This document shows positions 37,086 to 45,209 of a stretch of DNA of 64,000 nucleotides, piece after piece. Under the pieces are notes generated by a model. The model was not told the DNA's origin and made no database searches. It worked only from the letters and a program-made list of their open reading frames with translations. Position numbers and translations under genes: made by a program. Source of the stretch: Falsigemmobacter faecalis (lineage in GTDB: Bacteria; Pseudomonadota; Alphaproteobacteria; Rhodobacterales; Rhodobacteraceae); NCBI RefSeq assembly GCF_003863335.1, contig NZ_RRAZ01000003.1, forward strand, positions 124,001 through 188,000, written 5' to 3'. Positions within the stretch are counted from its first letter, which is position 1, and each line of letters opens with the position of its first letter.

Positions 37086-37640
37086 ATGTCCGATTTCGAT
37101 CCTGCCGATCTTGGCGAAGACCGTTCACTGCTTCTTGTTGATGATGATGAAGCATTTGTAAAACGCCTGGCCCGCGCCATGGAAAAGCGCGGCTTCCTGC
37201 CCGAAACTGCCGAAAGCGTGGCGGCCGGAAAGGCCATCGCGCTGAGCCGCGCGCCCGCCTATGCGGTCGTCGACCTGCGCCTTGAAGACGGCAATGGTCT
37301 GGATGTGGTTGAGGCTCTGCGTGAGCAGCGCCCGGATTGCCGCATCGTGGTGCTGACCGGCTATGGCGCAATTGCCACCGCCGTTGCTGCGGTCAAAATC
37401 GGCGCCATTGATTATCTGTCAAAGCCGGCCGATGCGAATGACGTGATGAATGCGCTTCTCGCAAATCCCGATGCCCTGCCGCCGCCGCCGGAAAATCCGA
37501 TGTCCGCCGACCGCGTCCGCTGGGAGCATATTCAGCGGGTTTACGAACAATGCGACCGCAATGTTTCTGAAACAGCCCGCAGGTTGAATATGCACCGCCG
37601 TACTCTTCAAAGAATTCTTGCAAAAAGAAGCCCGAAGTAA
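37086..37640 (+). CDS. regA: Redox response regulator RegA (PrrA)
   Basis: 184 residues. Receiver with DDD at 19-21, phospho-acceptor D63 in VVDLRLEDG, Lys in YLSKPAD; proline linker PPPPENP near 133-140; Fis-type helix-turn-helix NVSETARRLNMHRRTLQRIL at the C-terminus. DNA-binding partner of RegB. GGAGGG precedes the ATG. In this family it activates or represses genes for photosynthesis, oxidases and carbon fixation; which genes here are controlled cannot be seen. Confidence 0.97.
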   Translation: MSDFDPADLGEDRSLLLVDDDEAFVKRLARAMEKRGFLPETAESVAAGKAIALSRAPAYAVVDLRLEDGNGLDVVEALREQRPDCRIVVLTGYGAIATAVAAVKIGAIDYLSKPADANDVMNALLANPDALPPPPENPMSADRVRWEHIQRVYEQCDRNVSETARRLNMHRRTLQRILAKRSPK

Positions 37641-37668
37641 GGAACCATAAATACTTCTGTGCGTAATT

Positions 37669-37691
37669 CAGCCTGATGGGAGATCGGGCTG
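37669..37691 (+). terminator. Possible weak terminator after regA
   Basis: CAGCCTGAT and ATCGGGCTG pair over 9 bp with one G-T wobble around loop GGGAG, followed by an AT-rich but interrupted T tract. Confidence 0.4.
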
Positions 37692-37727
37692 GATTTCTAA
37701 TTAAATATCCCATATGCCCGTCAGTCA

Positions 37728-37744
37728 TGTCGTTTTAAACGACA
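37728..37744. promoter_or_regulatory. Palindrome upstream of hvrA
   Basis: TGTCGTTTTAAACGACA: 8-bp perfect arms around a single central T, about 40 bp before the hvrA start in AT-rich sequence. Shaped like a protein-binding operator. It does not match the direct-type RegA box I recall, though each arm contains TGTCG. Confidence 0.5.
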
Positions 37745-37782
37745 GCATAATTTTTAAGTAACCGGATTTACCGGGGGGTCGT

Positions 37783-38118
37783 ATGGAACTTGATCTGAAC
37801 ACACTGTCTTTGCGCGAACTGAAAGATCTGCAGGTTCGTGTGAACCGCGCAGTGGTGACTTATGAAGACCGCCGCAAAAAAGAAGCCCTCGCTGAGCTGG
37901 AAGATAAAGCCCGCCAGCTTGGTTTCAGCCTGAATGAACTGCTGTCGGGTCAGCCGCAGCGCGCAACCCGTGCCCGCACGGGCGGTGGCGCGGCGAAATT
38001 CGCCAATCCGCTTAATCCGGCTGAAACCTGGACCGGGCGCGGCCGCAAGCCGAAGTGGTTTACCGAAGCTCTGGCTATGGGCCAGACTCCGGATGAAATG
38101 GCAGTTCCGGAAGCCTGA
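37783..38118 (+). CDS. hvrA: H-NS-family nucleoid protein HvrA
   Basis: 111 residues: N-terminal coiled-coil (about 5-50) for dimerisation, basic linker RATRARTGGG, and the H-NS-type DNA-binding loop TWTGRGRKPKWF near 84-95. In R. capsulatus HvrA tunes light-harvesting and reaction-centre gene expression; it closes the conserved reg locus. CCGGGGGG is the likely ribosome site. An intrinsic terminator follows. Confidence 0.95.
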   Translation: MELDLNTLSLRELKDLQVRVNRAVVTYEDRRKKEALAELEDKARQLGFSLNELLSGQPQRATRARTGGGAAKFANPLNPAETWTGRGRKPKWFTEALAMGQTPDEMAVPEA

Positions 38119-38139
38119 TTTTATAATCTGAGATATCAG

Positions 38140-38168
38140 AAGGGGCCGGTTATCCGGCCCTTTTTATT
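38140..38168 (+). terminator. Intrinsic terminator after hvrA
   Basis: GGGCCGG (38143-38149) and CCGGCCC (38154-38160) around TTAT, followed by TTTTTATTTT. Confidence 0.9.
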
Positions 38169-38264
38169 TTATCGAACGGTTGAAATTTAAAAGATAATCA
38201 TAGCTGCTCACCATTATCTCCAGGGCTCTGTGCATTTTTAGAAAAGGGACTGTGCGTTTGCGGA

Positions 38265-38281
38265 GATGTCAATCGGACATC
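38265..38281. promoter_or_regulatory. Inverted repeat before the flavin oxidoreductase gene
   Basis: GATGTC-AATCG-GACATC, 6-bp arms with 5-bp spacer, about 40 bp upstream of the start at 38322. Candidate operator only. Confidence 0.35.
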
Positions 38282-38321
38282 CCGACCCCATATCAGCGGA
38301 GATCAGAACAGGGAGATTGCA

Positions 38322-39350
38322 ATGTCAGTGGAATTTGCGCTCGATACTTTCGGGGATGTTACCCGCGGTCCGGATGGGCGCATTTTGTCGCAGCCCGAAG
38401 TTTTGCGCAATGTCGTGGCTGAAGCGGTGCTCGCCGATCAGGTTGGCATTGATTATATTGGCCTCGGGGAACACCACCGCGATGATTTCGCGATTTCCTC
38501 CCCGGAAGTGATCCTCGGCGCAATTGCGGGCCAGACCTCACGCATTCGGCTGGGCACGGCGGTCACCGTTCTGTCGACCGATGATCCTGTCCGTCTTTTC
38601 CAGCGGTTCTCCACGCTCGATGCCATCTCGAATGGCCGGGCTGAGGTGATCCTGGGCCGGGGCTCGTTTACGGAAAGTTATCCGCTCTTCGGTTATGAGC
38701 TGCAGGATTACGAGAAACTCTTTGAGGAGAAGCTGGACCTTTTCATGCGCCTCGTGCGGGAAAAGAAAGTCAACTGGAAGGGTGAAACCCGCAGTCCGCT
38801 GAAAAACACCACCGTCTATCCGCCCCTTTCGGAAAAGGGGCTGAAAGTCTGGGTCGGTGTGGGCGGCAGCCCGGAATCTGTGGTGCGTGCGGTGCGGCAT
38901 GATATCCCGCTGATGCTGGCGATCATCGGGGGCGACCCGCGGCGTTTTCAGCCGTTTGCCGATCTTTACCGCAATGCGGCCGGTCAGATGGATCAGAAAG
39001 TGCAGCCGATCGGGGTTCACAGCCCCGGCCATATCGCACCCACCGACGAAGAGGCGGTGGAGCAGGCCTGGGCCGGTTATGAAACGCTGCGCGGCCGCCT
39101 TGGGCGGGAGCGTGGCTGGGGGCCGCCTTCGAAGCGTGAATTCCTGGCCGAAGTGGCCAGCGGCTCGATGTATGTCGGCTCGCCCGAGACGGTGGCAAAG
39201 AAGATCGCGGGCACGGTGAAGGCGCTTGGGCTGTCGCGCTTTGAGATGAAATATTCGCAGGGCACGCTGTCGCATGAGGCGATGATGCGCTCGATTGAGC
39301 TTTATGGCACGCAGGTCATTCCCCGCGTGCGTGAATTGATCGCCGCATAA
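38322..39350 (+). CDS. LLM-class flavin-dependent oxidoreductase
   Basis: 342 residues of the luciferase-like monooxygenase superfamily, an (alpha/beta)8 barrel using reduced FMN or F420. Seen: GLGEHHRDDFAISSP near 47-61, RIRLGTAVTVLSTDDPVRLFQ, GRAEVILGRGSF, and a C-terminal region with SMYVGSPETVAKKI. Resembles group II members of unknown substrate in proteobacteria, presumably FMN-linked with a separate reductase. GGGAG lies before the ATG. It is monocistronic, ended by the terminator at 39355. Confidence 0.85.
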   Translation: MSVEFALDTFGDVTRGPDGRILSQPEVLRNVVAEAVLADQVGIDYIGLGEHHRDDFAISSPEVILGAIAGQTSRIRLGTAVTVLSTDDPVRLFQRFSTLDAISNGRAEVILGRGSFTESYPLFGYELQDYEKLFEEKLDLFMRLVREKKVNWKGETRSPLKNTTVYPPLSEKGLKVWVGVGGSPESVVRAVRHDIPLMLAIIGGDPRRFQPFADLYRNAAGQMDQKVQPIGVHSPGHIAPTDEEAVEQAWAGYETLRGRLGRERGWGPPSKREFLAEVASGSMYVGSPETVAKKIAGTVKALGLSRFEMKYSQGTLSHEAMMRSIELYGTQVIPRVRELIAA

Positions 39351-39354
39351 GGAC

Positions 39355-39384
39355 AAGGCCGCCGGATCAACCGGCGGCCTTTTT
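39355..39384. terminator. Intrinsic terminator between convergent genes
   Basis: AAGGCCGCCGG (39355-39365) and CCGGCGGCCTT (39371-39381), loop ATCAA, then TTTC. Shared by the flavin oxidoreductase (+) and acyl-CoA ligase (-). Confidence 0.88.
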
Positions 39385-39386
39385 CG

Positions 39387-41015
39387 TCAGCTCTGGTAGT
39401 AATCCTTCAACTGCACCCGCAGATCCTTTTTCGAGATCTTTCCGGTCGCGGTCAGGGGAATGCTTTCCACAAAGACCACATCATCGGGCAATTGCCATTT
39501 CGGCATCCGCGCGGCCATCACTTCCAAAATCGCCTCGGGCGTCACCTCAGAGCCCGGCGCGCGGATCACCGCCAGCAGCGGGCGCTCATCCCATCTGGGG
39601 TGCGGCACGGCGACGGCGGCGGCCATGGCGACGCCCGCACAGGCGATCGCGGCATTCTCCAGATCGATCGAAGAGATCCATTCGCCGCCCGATTTGATCA
39701 GATCTTTGGTGCGGTCGACGATGGTCAGCTGCCCCTCGGGGCTGATCCGCGCCACATCGCCGGTGCGAAACCAGCCCTCGGCGTCAAACGCTTTGGCAGA
39801 GGCTGCGGGGGCGTCATAATAGGCGGAAATCACGCCATGACCGCGCACCAGAAGCTCTCCGGTGGCCTGATCGTCATGGGGCAGGATCTGGCCCTCTTCA
39901 TCGACAATGCGGATCTCGACGCCAAAGGTGCGCTTGCCCTGGGGGGTGGCTTCGGCGATCCGCTCTGCGGGATCCTGAGAGGGGGTCGGGCGGGTGATGG
40001 TGCCGATCGGGCTCATCTCGGTCATGCCCCAGGCATGCAGCGCCCGCACATTGAAGGCGTCAAAACTGCCGATCATCGCCGGAGCCAGGGCCGAGCCGCC
40101 GATATAGAGAACCTCCAGCCCTGCGGGTTTACGCCCCGCTTTGCGCATCTCCTCCAGCAGTCCGGCCCAGACGGTCGGCACCCCCCAGGAGGCGGTCACC
40201 CCGGTCTCCTCCATCAGCGAAAAGACCGAAGCTCCGTCCAGTTTCGGCCCCGGAAACACGATATCCGTCCCGGTCAGCGGCGCGGTATAGGGCAGGCCCC
40301 AGGCATTGACGTGAAAAAGCGGCACTACCGGCATGACGCGGCGGCCCTGGCCGAAGCTGTCGGGCGCGGCCAGCGCCGTGGACATGGCATGCAGTATCGT
40401 GGAGCGGTGCGAGTAAAGCGCGGCCTTGGGGTCGCCGGTGGTGCCGGAGGTATAGCACATGGCAACCGCCGTCGCCTCGGGCACTTCGGTCCAGGCGGAG
40501 AGTTCCTCTGCACCCGCGATCAGCGTCTCAAAGGCGGTGGCGCCAGGCATCACGGGGGTGTCGCTGAGGCTGTAGAGTTTGATCCCCGCGGGCATCTGCG
40601 GATGCAGGCTCGCCACCAGATCATTGAAAGTGGTGTCAAAAAACAGCGCCTGGTCTTTGGCGTGGTTCATGATCCAGGAGATCTGTTCGGGAAAGAGCCG
40701 CGGGTTGATGGTGTGGCAGACAGCCCCGATCCCCGCGATGGCGTAATAAAGCTCAAAATGGCGATAGCCGTTCCAGGCCAGCGTCGCGATGCGGTCGCCC
40801 GGACCAAAGCCCTGGGCCTGCAGCGCCGAGGCGAGACGGCGGATCCGGACACGGGCCTCACGGATGGTGTAGCTGTGCAGATCCCCCTCAACCCGGGCAG
40901 AGGTGATCCTGAGCCCGGGCGTCACCTCGGCGGCATAATCGAGGATCGCCGGGATCGACAGTTCACGGTGCATCATCAGCCCGCACATCGGTGCGGCCAG
41001 GCCTTCGGTCTTCAT
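39387..41015 (-). CDS. Medium-length AMP-forming acyl-CoA ligase (ligase 3)
   Basis: 542 residues, ANL superfamily: YTSGTTGDPKAALYSHRS near 190, AWGMTEMSPIG, TGDVARISPEGQLTIVDRTKDLIKSGGEWIS and a C-terminal TATGKISKKDLR. The size and sequence resemble fatty-acid or methylthiopropionate (DmdB-like) CoA ligases; I cannot choose between them. It is not closely related to the two ligases at 4784 and 18644, being shorter and without their N-terminal motif. ATG 41015 has GGGGAGAG upstream. Divergent from ridA with a 256-bp gap. Confidence 0.87.
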   Translation of the reverse strand: MKTEGLAAPMCGLMMHRELSIPAILDYAAEVTPGLRITSARVEGDLHSYTIREARVRIRRLASALQAQGFGPGDRIATLAWNGYRHFELYYAIAGIGAVCHTINPRLFPEQISWIMNHAKDQALFFDTTFNDLVASLHPQMPAGIKLYSLSDTPVMPGATAFETLIAGAEELSAWTEVPEATAVAMCYTSGTTGDPKAALYSHRSTILHAMSTALAAPDSFGQGRRVMPVVPLFHVNAWGLPYTAPLTGTDIVFPGPKLDGASVFSLMEETGVTASWGVPTVWAGLLEEMRKAGRKPAGLEVLYIGGSALAPAMIGSFDAFNVRALHAWGMTEMSPIGTITRPTPSQDPAERIAEATPQGKRTFGVEIRIVDEEGQILPHDDQATGELLVRGHGVISAYYDAPAASAKAFDAEGWFRTGDVARISPEGQLTIVDRTKDLIKSGGEWISSIDLENAAIACAGVAMAAAVAVPHPRWDERPLLAVIRAPGSEVTPEAILEVMAARMPKWQLPDDVVFVESIPLTATGKISKKDLRVQLKDYYQS

Positions 41016-41271
41016 CGTCTCTCTCCCCTTCCACCGCTGTCTGCGGCGGTCTTCACGCAAAGCCGCTCCGTTCCGGAGCCCTCCCGGCCGGGGGGGATGG
41101 TGCACGAACCGCCCCCCGAATGTCCATAATTTTCCCTGCTTTGCTTAAATTCCGGGCGTCTGGCCGCGAAAGACTGGCGGCCTCTGCCGCGCTTTTCTAT
41201 AGCTCAGCCTGCGGACGTTTCCGCCGGCGGCCCGTCCGGGCCCGCCTGAGTTCAGGACCCGAGGATATCCC

Positions 41272-41619
41272 ATGATCCAGCGCATCAACATCGGCCCGCG
41301 TATGTCAGAGGCCGTCATCTATAACGGCACCGTCTGGCTGGCCGGTCAAATCGGCGAAGGCGTCACCGTCGCCGAGCAGACCCGCGACGTTCTTCGCCAG
41401 ATTGACGCGCTGCTGGCCGAAGTCGGAACCTCGAAAGAGAACATCCTTCAGGCGATCATCTGGCTGGCCGATATGGCTGATTTCGCTGAGATGAACTCGG
41501 CCTGGGATGAGTGGGTGCCGCAGGGCCATACCCCGGCGCGCGCCACCGGCGAAGCGAAGCTCGCTGCGGATAAATACAAAGTTGAGATCATCATCACCGC
41601 GGCTGTCCCGGCGAAATGA
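41272..41619 (+). CDS. RidA-family enamine/imine deaminase
   Basis: 115-residue YjgF/RidA-type protein. VWLAGQIGEGVTV and the PARATGEAKLA region with the substrate Arg (in PAR) are present. RidA hydrolyses reactive 2-aminoacrylate-type intermediates released by PLP enzymes, fitting its place 120 bp upstream of an aminotransferase. AGGA is close before the ATG. Confidence 0.87.
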   Translation: MIQRINIGPRMSEAVIYNGTVWLAGQIGEGVTVAEQTRDVLRQIDALLAEVGTSKENILQAIIWLADMADFAEMNSAWDEWVPQGHTPARATGEAKLAADKYKVEIIITAAVPAK

Positions 41620-41670
41620 TTTTGCACCCGGCCGTGCCCCCTTCAGGTGGCGCGGCCGGGGCTCACGGAA

Positions 41671-41686
41671 AATTTTGATCAAAATT
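41671..41686. promoter_or_regulatory. Perfect 16-bp palindrome upstream of the aminotransferase/GntR pair
   Basis: AATTTTGATCAAAATT is a perfect palindrome in an otherwise GC-rich 120-bp gap, 54 bp before the aminotransferase start. It looks like a dimer-binding operator; the downstream GntR regulator is a candidate binder. Confidence 0.6.
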
Positions 41687-41739
41687 CTTGCCAGAGCGTC
41701 GCGGCCCCCCCAGGCTTGGGCGCAGCAGGAGTTTTCATC

Positions 41740-43134
41740 ATGTCGCGCATCACCAATCATCTGCCCACCGCTGAGCTGCAGGCGCTTGACGCCGCGCATC
41801 ACATGCATCCCTTCACCGCCGGCGCGCAGCTTGCCGAAAAGGGCGCGCGCGTCATTACCCGCGCGAAGGGCATCTTTCTGACCGACAGCGAAGGCCATGA
41901 GATCCTTGATGCCATGGCGGGCCTTTGGTGCGTGAACATCGGCTATGGCCGCGAAGAAATGGCCGAAGTGGCCGCCGCCCAGGTGCGCGAACTCAGCTAT
42001 TACAACACCTTCTTTCAGACCACCCATGTGCCGGCCATCGCTTTGGCTGCGAAAATGGCCGAACTGGCGCCGGGGGATCTGAACCATGTGTTTTTCGCAG
42101 GCTCCGGCTCAGAGGCCAATGACACCAATATCCGTCTGGTGCGGCAGTATTGGGCGCGCAAAGGCCAGCCCGAGCGGCGGGTGATCCTGTCGCGCTGGAA
42201 CGGCTATCACGGCTCTTCCATGGGCAGCGGCAGTCTGGGCGGCATGAAGCCCATTCATGCGCAGGGCGGCATGCCGATCCCGGATATTCACCACATCGGC
42301 CAGCCCGACTGGTGGTCGGAAGGCGGGGAGATGTCGCCCGAAGACTTCGGCCTGATGCGCGCCCGCGCCCTTGAAGCGAAGATCAAAGAGATCGGCCCCG
42401 GGCGCGTTGCGGCCTTTATCGGAGAGCCGGTGCAGGGCGCGGGCGGTGTGATCATCCCTCCCGCCAGCTATTGGCCGGAAATCCAGCGCATCTGTGACGA
42501 TTACGGCATCCTTTTGATCGCGGATGAGGTCATCACCGGCTTTGGCCGCACCGGGCAGTGGTTTGGCAGTGAGGCCATGGGGATCCGCCCTCATATCATG
42601 ACCGTCGCCAAGGGGCTCTCGTCGGGCTATGCGCCGATTGGCGGCTCGATCATCTGCGATGAAGTGGCCGATGTGATCGCGGGGGATGAGTTTAACCACG
42701 GCTATACCTATTCGGGCCATCCCCTGGCCGCGGCCCTCGCGCTGGAGAACCTGCGGATCCTGGAGGAGGAGCGGGTGGTGGAGCATGTCCGCAATACCGC
42801 AAACCCCTATCTTGCGGTAAAATGGGCGCAGCTGACCGATCACCCCATGGTGGGAGAGGCGAAGCTCTGCGGGCTCATGGGCTCCATCGCGCTGACGCCG
42901 GATAAATCCCGCCGCGCGGCTTTTGCCGCCGGAGAGGGCAAGGTCGGCTACCTCACGCGTGAGCGCTGCTTTGCCAATAATCTCGTCATGCGCCATGTCG
43001 GGGATCGCATGATCATCGCCCCGCCGCTGGTGATCACCACCGATGAGATTGATCTGCTGATCGCGCGGGCTTGGACCTCGCTGGATGAGGCGATGGCAAA
43101 GGCGAAGGCGGAAGGGCTGTGGCAGGCGGCATGA
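41740..43134 (+). CDS. Class III (omega) aminotransferase
   Basis: 464-residue fold-type I PLP enzyme. LWCVNIGYG, the FFAGSGSEANDTNIRL phosphate-binding segment, WNGYHGSS, LIADEVITGFGRTG and the PLP lysine K291 in TVAKGLSSGYAP. The family moves an amino group from an omega-amine (putrescine, beta-alanine, taurine and similar) to pyruvate or 2-oxoglutarate. Substrate not resolved. The start at 41740 has AGGAG upstream. Its stop overlaps the GntR start (ATGA), so enzyme and regulator are coupled. Confidence 0.9.
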   Translation: MSRITNHLPTAELQALDAAHHMHPFTAGAQLAEKGARVITRAKGIFLTDSEGHEILDAMAGLWCVNIGYGREEMAEVAAAQVRELSYYNTFFQTTHVPAIALAAKMAELAPGDLNHVFFAGSGSEANDTNIRLVRQYWARKGQPERRVILSRWNGYHGSSMGSGSLGGMKPIHAQGGMPIPDIHHIGQPDWWSEGGEMSPEDFGLMRARALEAKIKEIGPGRVAAFIGEPVQGAGGVIIPPASYWPEIQRICDDYGILLIADEVITGFGRTGQWFGSEAMGIRPHIMTVAKGLSSGYAPIGGSIICDEVADVIAGDEFNHGYTYSGHPLAAALALENLRILEEERVVEHVRNTANPYLAVKWAQLTDHPMVGEAKLCGLMGSIALTPDKSRRAAFAAGEGKVGYLTRERCFANNLVMRHVGDRMIIAPPLVITTDEIDLLIARAWTSLDEAMAKAKAEGLWQAA

Positions 43135-43775
43135 GCGCGGTCACACCGCAGCATGATCTGGCCAGAAAACGCCTGCGCGAGGCGCTCTTTGAGGGGCGTC
43201 TTGCACCAGGTCAGGCGGTGACGGTGGCGGCCCTTGCCGCAGAGCTCGGCCTTGGCACCATGCCGGTGCGCGAGGCGCTGCGCCAGGTGACCGCCGAAGG
43301 GGGCTTTGAGGCCTCTGCGACGCGACGTCTCAGCGTGCCGGATCTGACTTCCGCGCAGCTGACCGCCCTGATCCGCGCCCGTGCGCTGCTGGAGCCTGAG
43401 GCGGCCGTCGCGGCGCTGCCCCATATCAGCGCGGGCCTGCTGACAGAGCTTGCCCGGGTCGATGCGGCGCTCTCTGACGCGATCCGTCAGGGCGACCGCG
43501 CGGGCTATATGCGGCTGAATTTCCGTTTTCATTTCAGCCTTTACCGCGCTGATCCCGGCTCTGTCCTGGTGCCTTTGGTTGAGAGCCTCTGGCTGAAAAC
43601 CGGGCCGCATATGTCGCGGCTCTTTGACCGCGCGCCCGGCTTTCTGCGCGAAGACCGCCACCAGCAGGCGCTTGGCGCGATCCGGCGTGGCACCCCTGAT
43701 GCCCTGCGCGCGGCCATCGCCGGGGATATATCGGACGCCCTTGAAGCACTCTCTCTGGTTCCCGCTTTACCGTGA
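43131..43775 (+). CDS. GntR-family (FadR/FCD) transcriptional regulator
   Basis: 214 residues: N-terminal winged helix about 5-70 with the characteristic AAELGLGTMPVREALRQ, then an all-helical FCD ligand-binding domain with the metal-site-like HFSLYRA region. Translationally coupled to the aminotransferase, so probably its local regulator, responding to the amine or its product. The palindrome at 41671 is a candidate operator. Confidence 0.9.
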   Translation: MSAVTPQHDLARKRLREALFEGRLAPGQAVTVAALAAELGLGTMPVREALRQVTAEGGFEASATRRLSVPDLTSAQLTALIRARALLEPEAAVAALPHISAGLLTELARVDAALSDAIRQGDRAGYMRLNFRFHFSLYRADPGSVLVPLVESLWLKTGPHMSRLFDRAPGFLREDRHQQALGAIRRGTPDALRAAIAGDISDALEALSLVPALP

Positions 43776-43849
43776 AGGGGCGCACCCCTTTTGCAGACCG
43801 CCCCTCTCGGCTATATATCATGACATCCTGAGAGAATGAGGCACTGGTG

Positions 43850-44194
43850 ATGACTGAGACCTGGACCATGAGCACCCCGCCGGATGACCCGGATGGTGGT
43901 TCTGATGCATCCGTCGTCACAAAGACCAGACCGAAAACCCAGCGGCCGCCGATGTATAAGGTGATGCTGCTGAATGATGATTATACCCCGATGGAATTCG
44001 TGGTGCATGTTCTTGAGCGCTATTTCGGCATGACCCATGCCGAGGCCTTTGAGATCATGCTGACGGTCCACAAAAAGGGCCTCGCGGTGGTCGGGGTTTA
44101 CAGCTTTGAAGTGGCGGAGACCAAGGTCGCCCAGGTGATGGAGGCCGCGCGCCGCCATCAGCATCCGCTTCAGTGCACGATGGAAAAGGAATAG
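43850..44194 (+). CDS. clpS: ATP-dependent Clp protease adaptor ClpS
   Basis: 114 residues. Disordered N-terminus, then the core [27 protein letters not shown], and the hydrophobic-pocket residues around [12 protein letters not shown]. It delivers N-degron substrates to ClpAP. GTG at 43847 or ATG at 43868 are alternative starts. No clpA is adjacent in this window. Confidence 0.94.
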   Translation: MTETWTMSTPPDDPDGGSDASVVTKTRPKTQRPPMYKVMLLNDDYTPMEFVVHVLERYFGMTHAEAFEIMLTVHKKGLAVVGVYSFEVAETKVAQVMEAARRHQHPLQCTMEKE

Positions 44195-44210
44195 GGCCGG
44201 AGGCCCGCTC

Positions 44211-45209
44211 ATGCGTTCTGAACGACTGACTGCCGCGCTTAACAGCGGTGTTTTCGCCTGGCCCGACGCGGGCCGTACCCTGATCCTGCGCCCGCGGGGT
44301 GAGGATCATTTTGATGACATTGAGGCGTCCCGCCTGCAGGTGGTCACCGGCTTCCGCCCTGATTTTAATGCTTTTTCTGCCCGCGGCATCCCGGTCTCGG
44401 CAGAGGTGGAGGGCGCGTTCGCAGCCGCGCTGGTCTGCCTGCCCCGTGCGCGGGAGTTGTCGCGCGCCATGCTGGTTCAGGCTGTGGCCGCGCTGCCGGA
44501 AGGCGCGCCTGTCTGGGTCGATGGCCAGAAGACCGACGGCATTGAATCGCTGCTGAAGGACCTGAAGCTTGCCGGGCTTGCGCCGGGCGAGGCCTGGTCC
44601 AAGGCGCATGGCAAACTGTTCATGTTCCGCGCAGCCCCGCTGCCGCAGGACTGGGCGGCGCAGGATCGTCAGGTTGACGGCTTCACCACCCGTCCGGGCG
44701 TCTTCTCGGCGGATGGCATCGATCGCGGCTCGGCCCTGCTGGCGAAGGCATTGCCGGAAAAGCTGCACAGCCGTGTGGCTGATTTCGGCGCGGGCTGGGG
44801 CTATCTCACGTCGGAGATTCTCAAGCGCCCCGGCGTGCAGGAAGTCCATCTGATCGAGGCTGAGGCCGAGGCGCTGGACTGCGCGCGGCGCAATATCACC
44901 GATCCGCGCGCGCAGTTTCACTGGGCCGATGCGACGGGCTTTAAGGCCGACGTTCCCTTCGGCGTCATCGTCTGCAACCCGCCCTTCCACACGGCGCGTG
45001 AAGCCGATCCGAAACTCGGGATCGCGTTTTTGCAGGCGGCGGCGCGCAATCTGACCACCTCAGGCACGCTGTGGCTGGTGGCCAATAAACAGCTTCCCTA
45101 TGAGCCGGAACTGCAAAAGCTCTTCCGCGAGGTTGAGATGATCGGCGGCGACAACAGCTTCCGTCTGTGGCGTGCATCGCGGCCCATTCAGGCGCGCGGC
45201 GCAAAATGA
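44211..45209 (+). CDS. RsmC-like rRNA (guanine-N2)-methyltransferase
   Basis: 332 residues: N-terminal pseudo-methyltransferase half (about 1-155) and C-terminal SAM-binding half with VADFGAGWGYLTSEIL and catalytic NPPFH near 249. This two-domain layout and motif match RsmC/RlmG, which methylate G in 16S or 23S rRNA. GGAGG precedes the ATG. The stop overlaps the start of the SDR gene. Confidence 0.87.
   Translation: MRSERLTAALNSGVFAWPDAGRTLILRPRGEDHFDDIEASRLQVVTGFRPDFNAFSARGIPVSAEVEGAFAAALVCLPRARELSRAMLVQAVAALPEGAPVWVDGQKTDGIESLLKDLKLAGLAPGEAWSKAHGKLFMFRAAPLPQDWAAQDRQVDGFTTRPGVFSADGIDRGSALLAKALPEKLHSRVADFGAGWGYLTSEILKRPGVQEVHLIEAEAEALDCARRNITDPRAQFHWADATGFKADVPFGVIVCNPPFHTAREADPKLGIAFLQAAARNLTTSGTLWLVANKQLPYEPELQKLFREVEMIGGDNSFRLWRASRPIQARGAK

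Noticed and set aside
39492-41129. 545-codon open frame opposite ligase 3
   Set aside because: Shadow of a recognised acyl-CoA ligase; no motifs.
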